From HGM13862 sp031553915 (GTDB lineage Bacteria; Bacillota; Dehalobacteriia; UBA4068): 64,000 bases of DNA. Location of the stretch: NCBI GenBank assembly GCA_031553915.1, contig JAVBKT010000004.1, forward strand, positions 1 through 64,000, in the 5' to 3' direction. Position numbers and translations under genes: made by a program. Under the pieces are notes generated by a model that saw only the letters and a list, made by a program, of their open reading frames with translations, was not told the DNA's origin and made no database searches. Below are positions 58,494 through 64,000 of the stretch, piece by piece (positions within the stretch are counted from its first letter, which is position 1; every line of letters begins with the position of its first letter).

Positions 58494-58766
58494 ATGCATG
58501 CGGACCCCAAGGAAGTAACTCGCCTGCTGAAAACCTCACGCGGGCAGATTGACGGCATTATGCGTATGGTTGAGCAGGATCAATATTGCCTGGATATTTC
58601 TAATCAGCTGTTAGCTTGCATAGCAGTGATCAAGAAAGCTAATCAAATTGTGATCAAAGGCCATTTGGAGGGTTGCGTTAAAGAGGCGCTTACCTCGACG
58701 TCGCCGGAGAATGTGGATAAGAAAATCAGTGAACTGGTGGAGCTTATGCAAAAGCTTTCGCGATAA
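58494..58766 (+). CDS. csoR: CsoR-family copper-sensing repressor
   Basis: The 90-residue all-helical protein has the CsoR ligand set: Cys in EQDQYCLDISNQLLA, His and Cys in GHLEGCVKEAL. Such proteins release DNA when Cu(I) binds. It starts 12 bases after copZ, with GGGAGG upstream. It is the last gene of the operon, controls its own transcript in other species, and a G-tract operator lies at the copA promoter. Confidence 0.9.
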   Translation: MHADPKEVTRLLKTSRGQIDGIMRMVEQDQYCLDISNQLLACIAVIKKANQIVIKGHLEGCVKEALTSTSPENVDKKISELVELMQKLSR

Positions 58767-58798
58767 AAAAGAGAGACATTATGTCTCTCTTTTTTATC
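58762..58798 (+). terminator. copper operon terminator
   Basis: AAAAAAGAGAGACAT and its complement form a stem of about 15 bp followed by T residues. The csoR stop lies in its 5' flank. Confidence 0.9.
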
Positions 58799-58829
58799 TT
58801 GGTATAAATTTGTTACCGTACAGGTCTGT

Positions 58830-59519
58830 TTATTTGCGTTTAAGGCTGTTTAGCATTTGTTTGGCTTCATCAGAAGGGATACGCGACTCGCGTATTTTTT
58901 GTATGGCTTTATTATGGGTAAAGTTGTCCAATTGGTTGTGCCGCAAAAAGGGCAGGGTTTGTTCAGGCAGATGTACATAATACATGGAAACAGCCCAGGC
59001 TACAGCCATTTTTACATAATAGTCTTCATTTTTCAGCTGATCAAAAAGCGCGAGCGCCTTTGGCAAATATTGCTCATCCAAGAAATAATCCATCATCATT
59101 ACTACCGCAAAACGAATCCGGTATATTTGCTCTGTTTGCAGACAAGCCAGCAAAAAGCGCCACATTTCTTCTTTGTGCTTAGCGGTTATTTTTAGACTGG
59201 CGCAAAAGGAGTCGCAAACCGCCCAGTTATTAATATGGTCAATAAAGCTGTCAATAGCGGGGAGAATTTCCGCAAAATCAGCTTTAACCTGGCCGAGCAC
59301 CAGACCGTGCAGCAGATTCATCTCATGCGAGCTATGATCCGCCAGGGTAACAAAACCGCGCCAGTCCTCTGTGGCAATTGCTTTGGCCATTTTTCTCAGC
59401 AGCGGTATACGCACGCCAATAATCGGGTCAACCGCGTTTGGCACCAGCTTGGCAATAAAAGCGGCATAAGAATCCTCCGCGCTGGCAGCTAATTCTTGCT
59501 TGATTTGTAATAAGTCCAT
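58830..59519 (-). CDS. DNA alkylation repair protein (AlkD-like HEAT fold)
   Basis: The 229-residue protein is made of helical HEAT-like repeats: NAVDPIIGVRIPLLRKMAKAI, INNWAVCDSFCASLK and WAVSMYYVHLPEQTLPFL, the AlkD family pattern (DNA glycosylase for bulky or cationic adducts). ATG 59519 has AGAGGG upstream. Some members of this fold are not repair enzymes; enzymatic activity is inferred. Confidence 0.85.
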   Translation of the reverse strand: MDLLQIKQELAASAEDSYAAFIAKLVPNAVDPIIGVRIPLLRKMAKAIATEDWRGFVTLADHSSHEMNLLHGLVLGQVKADFAEILPAIDSFIDHINNWAVCDSFCASLKITAKHKEEMWRFLLACLQTEQIYRIRFAVVMMMDYFLDEQYLPKALALFDQLKNEDYYVKMAVAWAVSMYYVHLPEQTLPFLRHNQLDNFTHNKAIQKIRESRIPSDEAKQMLNSLKRK

Positions 59520-59695
59520 ATATTGAACCCTCTTTTGCATATATAATTGAGTTGCCATACAAAAAATGTCCGGATGCGGGCATAATAAATAATCAGATTA
59601 AGCGTTGTTTCCCGGCAACTTATGGCCGGTTCATTTTACTATGGCAGATATGGCAGCAAAAAGCAAGAAATATTCTTGAGCAAAAGGGAGGCAAG

Positions 59696-60901
59696 ATGGA
59701 ATCACTGGAGCAATTATACCGCATTGGCAAAGGACCGTCCAGCTCGCATACGATGGCGCCGGCGCGGGCAGCGGCAGCTTTTGCCAAAGAAACCCCGCTA
59801 GCGGAAAGATATGAGGCCATACTCTATGGCTCTCTGGCCAAAACAGGCCCTGGCCATTTGACCGATATCGCTATTGCCGAGGCCCTGGCGCCTAAGCCGG
59901 TTAAAATTATTTTTAGCGATGAGCATAAAGCAGAGCAGGAAGCCAATACCTTTGATTTGATTGCTTATGCGAACAATCAGGCTATTGCCAAGTGGCAGGT
60001 GATCAGCCCTGGCGGCGGCAAGTTTACTGTTGTTGGCAGGGAAGATTGCCAGCCGCCAGATGTCTATCGCTTTAATACCTTTGCCGCGATTAAAGAATAT
60101 TGCGAACAAAACAAATTGCAGATCTGGCAATATGTTGAGCAAGAGGAGGGGCCGGATATTTGGCTTTTTCTGCACAAGATCTGGCAGCAGATGCGCGCCA
60201 CAATTGAGGCGGGGCTGGTGGCAGAAGGGGTTTTGCCCGGAGCGCTGAAATTGCAGAGAAAGGCTAAATATCTTTATCATCAACGCCATATTGACGAGAG
60301 TGAAAATACCCGCTATAACCGCCTGGTATGCGCCTATGCCTTTGCTACGGCTGAGCAAAGCGCCAGCGGTAATATTGTGGTCACTGCGCCGACCTGCGGC
60401 TCCAGCGGCGTTGTTCCGGCAGCGCTTTACTATTGCCAGCAAAAGCGGCAGTTTTCTGACCGCCAAATTATCCAGTCCCTGGCTACAGGGGGCATTATTG
60501 GCAACCTGATCAAGACCAATGCTTCGATCAGCGGGGCGGAATGCGGCTGTCAGGCGGAGATCGGCTCTGCCTGTTCGATGGCCAGCGCAGCTTTGGCGGA
60601 GCTGTATGGTATGAATATTGAGCAAATTGAATATGCGGCGGAGCTGGCTATGGAGCATCATCTGGGACTCACCTGCGACCCGATTTATGGTCTGGTGCAG
60701 ATCCCCTGCATTGAAAGAAATGCGGTGGCGGCCATGCGCGCTTTGGATTCCCTCTCATTGGCTAATTTTTTGACGCATACGCGTAAAATTTCTTTTGATC
60801 TGGTAGTGCAAACGATGTATGAAACAGGGCGGGATTTGTTCAGTAAATATAAGGAAACAGCTGAAGGCGGTTTGGCCAAGCTGTATCCTTTGCAGAAATA
60901 A
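59696..60901 (+). CDS. sdaA: L-serine dehydratase, single-chain, iron-sulfur dependent
   Basis: The enzyme deaminates L-serine to pyruvate with a 4Fe-4S cluster. The 401-residue protein has the beta-type N-terminus (RIGKGPSSSHTMAPARAA), the alpha part with GNIVVTAPTCGSSGVVPAAL, ECGCQAEIGSACSMASAAL and MEHHLGLTCDPIYGLVQIPCIERN, including the Cys ligands. ATG 59696 has GGGAGG at five bases; the longer upstream frame overlaps the AlkD start region. The two subunits are fused, as in some Firmicutes and in E. coli SdaA. Confidence 0.9.
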   Translation: MESLEQLYRIGKGPSSSHTMAPARAAAAFAKETPLAERYEAILYGSLAKTGPGHLTDIAIAEALAPKPVKIIFSDEHKAEQEANTFDLIAYANNQAIAKWQVISPGGGKFTVVGREDCQPPDVYRFNTFAAIKEYCEQNKLQIWQYVEQEEGPDIWLFLHKIWQQMRATIEAGLVAEGVLPGALKLQRKAKYLYHQRHIDESENTRYNRLVCAYAFATAEQSASGNIVVTAPTCGSSGVVPAALYYCQQKRQFSDRQIIQSLATGGIIGNLIKTNASISGAECGCQAEIGSACSMASAALAELYGMNIEQIEYAAELAMEHHLGLTCDPIYGLVQIPCIERNAVAAMRALDSLSLANFLTHTRKISFDLVVQTMYETGRDLFSKYKETAEGGLAKLYPLQK

Positions 60902-60943
60902 ATGTGAACAAAGAGGTTTTACCACCTTGGATGACGAAAAAAC

Positions 60944-61001
60944 TATGCCAAAGCAAAGACAAGGTATTGATAATTAATACTAACAGCTGCTCTTTGGCAT
61001 A
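60944..61001. repeat. inverted repeat upstream of the YibE/F gene
   Basis: TATGCCAAAG (60944-60953) and CTTTGGCATA (60992-61001) are complementary, with an inner GTATT/AATAC stem at 60964-60980. There is no T-run. It may be a leader structure or the serine dehydratase 3' end. Confidence 0.45.
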
Positions 61002-61063
61002 AATGCTATGTCCAAACCGGAGTATGCTGGCTATAATCAAATTTTCCAGAAGCGAGGCTAACT

Positions 61064-62215
61064 ATGGTTAAGCGTAAACCAGTGGAAATGTCGAAACAGA
61101 AAAAGATTATTGTATATATTCTTACGGTAGTCTTTTCGCTGCTATATATTTTTGTCGGGCGTTATATTGCTATGCAGGGCTATCCGGAATGGGAAGAGGC
61201 TGCTGACGCGCCTTTGCAAGCTAAGGTTATTGCCATTATCTCTGATGAAAAGGTGGATGCTACCCGCACCGTTGTCTTTGACGCCAGGGTCCAAAAGGGC
61301 GACTTAAGGGGCGAAACTGTGCGCGCGGAACAAATTGTTTATGACCATGTCTATCCCCAGCAAGACCCGGTTGAGGTCAATAATAAGGTGCTGGTTTTTG
61401 AAAACCCCAATAATAGCAGTGACATAGAATGGAGCATGCTGGAATATGTCCGCAGCGATATGATCCTTTACTTAGCGATAATATTTGTTGCGGCTGTGAT
61501 TATTTTTGGCAGGTTTAAGGGCGTAAACACTATTATATCTTTGGCGTTTACCATACTCGCGGTTTTTGCCGTCTTTATTCCGGCGGTGTTATCTGGTCAG
61601 AATATTTATATCTGGGCCATTATCACCTGCATCTATACTATTGTGATGACAATGCTGTTTATTAATGGCGCGGATAAAAAAAGTATGGCTGCCGGGCTGG
61701 GTTGTTTTTCCGGGGTCTTGACGGCAGGATTATTAACGCTATTAATGGATCAGCTGCTTAATCTGACCGGCATGCTCAATGAAGATACCCTTTATTTGCA
61801 GATGCTGCCGATTGATAGTGTAATTGATTTGAAGGGAATTATTTTTGCGGCGATTATTATCGGCGCTATGGGCGCGGTGATGGACGTGGCGATGGATATT
61901 TCTTCCTCATTGAATGAGTTGCGGACAAATATTCCGGATATCAACTCCAACCAATTGGTGAAATCAGGCTTTAATATTGGCCGCGATGTGCTGGGCACTA
62001 TGGCTAACACTCTGGTTCTGGCGTATATCGGCAGCAGCCTTTCCACAACCTTGCTTTTTGTGGCTTATAATGTCACTTTTGTCGAGCTGATGAATATGGA
62101 GCTGATTGTAGTTGAATTACTGCAGGCGATAGTCGGCAGCATCGGCATTCTGGCGGCAATTCCCTTTACCTCTTTTATCTGTGCCGCCCTTTATCCCAAA
62201 CGTGATCTGCCTTAA
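61064..62215 (+). CDS. YibE/F family membrane protein
   Basis: The 383-residue protein has an N-terminal membrane segment, a roughly 100-residue external part (AKVIAIISDEKVDATRTVVFDARVQKGDLRGETVRAEQ) and about seven further membrane segments, including IIIGAMGAVMDVAMDISSSLNEL and LGTMANTLVLAYIGSSLSTTLL, hallmarks of YibE/F. Function is unknown. ATG 61064 follows GCGAGG. It is probably transcribed alone, upstream of the gcv operon. Confidence 0.85.
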   Translation: MVKRKPVEMSKQKKIIVYILTVVFSLLYIFVGRYIAMQGYPEWEEAADAPLQAKVIAIISDEKVDATRTVVFDARVQKGDLRGETVRAEQIVYDHVYPQQDPVEVNNKVLVFENPNNSSDIEWSMLEYVRSDMILYLAIIFVAAVIIFGRFKGVNTIISLAFTILAVFAVFIPAVLSGQNIYIWAIITCIYTIVMTMLFINGADKKSMAAGLGCFSGVLTAGLLTLLMDQLLNLTGMLNEDTLYLQMLPIDSVIDLKGIIFAAIIIGAMGAVMDVAMDISSSLNELRTNIPDINSNQLVKSGFNIGRDVLGTMANTLVLAYIGSSLSTTLLFVAYNVTFVELMNMELIVVELLQAIVGSIGILAAIPFTSFICAALYPKRDLP

Positions 62216-62255
62216 ACAAATAATTTGCTAAAAATATCATATTTAGCGAAAGGGC

Positions 62256-62284
62256 TTATATTAGGGTCTGTATTATGCTAGAAT
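62256..62284 (+). promoter_or_regulatory. possible promoter of the gcv operon
   Basis: An extended -10 (TGC followed by TAGAAT, 62279-62284) lies 44 bases before gcvT. A TTATAT is 17 bp upstream. There is no room for a glycine riboswitch here. Confidence 0.35.
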
Positions 62285-62327
62285 AGGTATTAGCAATAAT
62301 TATGCAGGAAGAAATGGGAAAGAGAAA

Positions 62328-63404
62328 ATGGAAAAGAAAACTCCTTTATATGATTGTCATCTTGCCGCAGACGCCAAGATAGTAGAGTTTGCCGGTTTTC
62401 TAATGCCGATCCAGTATCCGGCCGGGATTATTGCCGAGCATATGGCAGTACGCAGCCAGTGCGGTATCTTTGATGTTTCGCATATGGGCGAGGTTGTTTT
62501 CAAAGGCGCGGATGCTTTGGCGAATATTAACCGCCTTTTTACCAATGACTACACTAATCTCGAAATTGGGCGGGTACGTTATGGCCTAATGTGCAATGAG
62601 GAAGGCGGCGCACTTGATGATTTGTTAGTATACAAGCTTGCTGAGGACGAATATCTGGCGGTGGTCAATGCGGCCAACATAGATAAAGATGTGTCATGGC
62701 TCGAGCAGCATCTCTTTGGCGAGGTGCAGTTTGAGAATCTTTCTGACCGCGTGGCGCAGATTAGCCTGCAGGGGCCGGCCAGTGAGGATGTCATTTCCCT
62801 CCTCACAAAAACATGGCCCAGCAAATATTATAGTTTTATCAATCATCTTGATCTGGGCGGTATTGACGCTCTGGTTTCCGCCACCGGATATACCGGCGAG
62901 AAGGGCTATGAAATATATCTGTCCAATGATGACGCCCCGCAGATGTGGAAGATGCTGCTCCAAGCAGGAGAACCATTCGGCCTGTTGCCTTGCGGCTTGG
63001 GCGCGCGTGATACTTTGCGTCTGGAAGCGTCGATGCCGTTATACGGGCATGAGCTGAATGAAACCATTACCCCTCTTGAGGCTGGGCTTGGTTTTGCCGT
63101 TAAGCTGGAAAAAGATTTCATCGGCAGTGCGGCCCTCATGGCAAAGCCACAACGGAGCAGAATCGGCCTCAAGGCTTTAGGCCGGGGGATTATCCGCGAG
63201 CATCAGGATATCTTTTTTAGCGATAAGCTGATCGGCAGCACTACCTCTGGCACGCATTGTCCATATTTGGAGGGCGCTTATGCCATGGCCCTGGTGGATG
63301 CGGGTATAGTTGAGCCGGGCGATATTGTCGAGGCGGATGTCAGAGGCCGGAGAATTGAAGCGCAAGTGGTAGCGATGCCGTTTTATCAAAGGCCCAAAGC
63401 ATAG
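62328..63404 (+). CDS. gcvT: glycine cleavage system aminomethyltransferase T-protein
   Basis: GcvT transfers the methylene of aminomethyl-lipoyl H-protein to tetrahydrofolate. The 358-residue protein has FAGFLMPIQY, GIFDVSHMGEV, SLQGPASEDVI, ATGYTGEKGYEIYL, GLGARDTLRLEA and HELNETITPLEAGLGFAVKL, all family motifs. It is the first gene of gcvT-gcvH-gcvPA and links to folD through one-carbon units. Confidence 0.94.
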   Translation: MEKKTPLYDCHLAADAKIVEFAGFLMPIQYPAGIIAEHMAVRSQCGIFDVSHMGEVVFKGADALANINRLFTNDYTNLEIGRVRYGLMCNEEGGALDDLLVYKLAEDEYLAVVNAANIDKDVSWLEQHLFGEVQFENLSDRVAQISLQGPASEDVISLLTKTWPSKYYSFINHLDLGGIDALVSATGYTGEKGYEIYLSNDDAPQMWKMLLQAGEPFGLLPCGLGARDTLRLEASMPLYGHELNETITPLEAGLGFAVKLEKDFIGSAALMAKPQRSRIGLKALGRGIIREHQDIFFSDKLIGSTTSGTHCPYLEGAYAMALVDAGIVEPGDIVEADVRGRRIEAQVVAMPFYQRPKA

Positions 63405-63460
63405 ATCAACAGCCGGATTTATGGCTAATAATAAATTATAATTTCAGGGAGGAAGAAACT

Positions 63461-63841
63461 ATGGATACCCCGAGCGGATTAAAGTATGTGGCGTCTCACG
63501 AATGGTTGAATTATCTTGAAACGGACAAAGTGCAAATTGGCATCAGCGATTTTGCCCAGCAAGCTATGGGGGATATCGTCTTTATCAATTTGCCCGAAGT
63601 CGGCGATATGGTTGATGCCGGCGATGTGCTTTGTGATATTGAGTCGGTGAAGGCGGTAGAAGATATTTATGCGCCTGCTACCGGCAAAATAACCGCGGTC
63701 AATGAAGAGCTGCTTGATCACCCGGAGCAGATCAATAATCATCCCTATGATGCCTGGATTGTCGAAATCAGCGATATAACCGATACCGAAGACCTGCTTG
63801 ATGCTAATCAATATGCCAAGCTGTGTGAAGAGGAGGGTTAA
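63461..63841 (+). CDS. gcvH: glycine cleavage system H-protein
   Basis: GcvH carries the lipoyl arm between the P, T and L proteins. The 126-residue protein has the lipoylation Lys in DIESVKAVEDIYAPATGKITAVNEEL. The ATG follows AGGGAGGAAG. It is followed two bases later by gcvPA. Confidence 0.95.
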   Translation: MDTPSGLKYVASHEWLNYLETDKVQIGISDFAQQAMGDIVFINLPEVGDMVDAGDVLCDIESVKAVEDIYAPATGKITAVNEELLDHPEQINNHPYDAWIVEISDITDTEDLLDANQYAKLCEEEG

Positions 63842-63842
63842 A

Positions 63843-64000
63843 ATGGGATCATATATCCCAGTCAGCGAACAAGAAAAACAAGAGATGCTTCGGGCAATCG
63901 GCGCCGCATCAACTGATGAGTTGTTTGCCGCTATCCATGAGGAGATGAAAGTGAGCAGCCTGGCTATTCCGCCGGGCAAAAGCGAGCTGGAGACGAGGCG
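63843..64000 (+). CDS. gcvPA: glycine dehydrogenase subunit 1, N-terminal part
   Basis: The first 52 codons are visible before the right edge: MGSYIPVSEQEKQEMLRAIG, then ASTDELFAAIHEEMK and LAIPPGKSELE. This is the usual N-terminus of the split P-protein alpha subunit (GcvPA), which decarboxylates glycine with PLP. The ribosome site GGAGGG lies at the end of gcvH, one base after its stop. gcvPB would be expected next. Confidence 0.9.
   Translation, partial: MGSYIPVSEQEKQEMLRAIGAASTDELFAAIHEEMKVSSLAIPPGKSELETR

Noticed and set aside
59798..60661. 287-codon open frame on the minus strand
   Set aside because: Antisense to the serine dehydratase gene; no ribosome site or recognisable protein.
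62216..62327. Glycine riboswitch upstream of gcvT
   Set aside because: The gap is only 112 bases and lacks the tandem aptamer features.
1..64000. tRNA, rRNA and insertion sequences
   Set aside because: I looked for tRNA clover-leaf segments, rRNA-like stretches and transposase genes and saw none, though I could not run a covariance or profile search.

Overview
The window is a gene-dense stretch of chromosome from an endospore-forming, probably anaerobic Firmicute. Spore genes are scattered through it: spoIIE, cotJA-cotJB-cotJC, a collagen-like BclA-type protein, a GerW/YtfJ protein, a dacB-spmA-spmB operon and a proline-rich coat-like protein. Anaerobic life is suggested by an oxygen-sensitive class III ribonucleotide reductase, its radical activase and an Fe-S-type L-serine dehydratase. 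Shine-Dalgarno sites are strong (AAGGAGG type), TTG starts are common (gyrB, gyrA, ftsH, comM, rrf2) and several sigma-A promoters have exact 17-bp spacers. I cannot fix the genus from sequence alone. No rRNA, tRNA, CRISPR array, transposase or prophage structural gene was seen.

Layout. 1-7.5 kb: a partial unknown gene, yitT, a ykgJ-folD pair, then gyrB-gyrA. 7.5-13.6 kb: spore section (collagen-like protein, cotJ operon, a CAP-domain protein with a Cys-ladder repeat, spoIIE). 13.7-24.9 kb: housekeeping (tilS, ftsH, a PTS IIC-like membrane protein, folP-folB-folK-panC, a lipid kinase, an Rrf2 regulator with a cysteine desulfurase, a ferritin-like protein, coaX). 25-32.3 kb: a V4R sensor with a diguanylate cyclase, comM-dusB, an unknown gene, greA-lysS. 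32.3-35.6 kb: spore maturation genes. 35.7-43 kb: cell-wall polymer genes (a GT4-CsaB fusion, a glycosyltransferase, DUF4330, an O-antigen ligase-like protein; a UDP-ManNAc dehydrogenase on the other strand). 43.1-47.8 kb: rlmD and a 947-residue secreted protein. 47.8-49.2 kb: an AT-rich accessory patch with three small XRE regulators and two small unknown proteins. 49.3-52.6 kb: nrdG and nrdD with NrdR boxes. 52.6-55.4 kb: small enzymes and a coat-like protein. 55.4-58.8 kb: a CsoR-controlled copper operon (copA, copZ, csoR) split by a hairpin-rich element. 58.8-64 kb: an AlkD-like protein, serine dehydratase, YibE/F, and gcvT-gcvH-gcvPA running off the right edge.

How it fits together. The copper operon is a closed loop: the repressor gene is the last gene and its probable operator lies just downstream of the copA promoter. 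nrdD carries a perfect NrdR palindrome and a weaker second box 32 bp away. The csaB cluster and the UDP-ManNAc dehydrogenase point to a pyruvylated secondary wall polymer, the usual anchor for SLH-type surface proteins.

The most unusual items are: (1) a 453-bp element with 19-bp terminal inverted repeats and at least six hairpins between copA and copZ, whose terminal motif recurs next to several other genes; (2) eight in-register 14-residue Cys repeats in the CAP protein; (3) the GT4-CsaB fusion; (4) the small-regulator patch with a palindromic operator inside a promoter; and (5) a hairpin that covers the spmA ribosome binding site.
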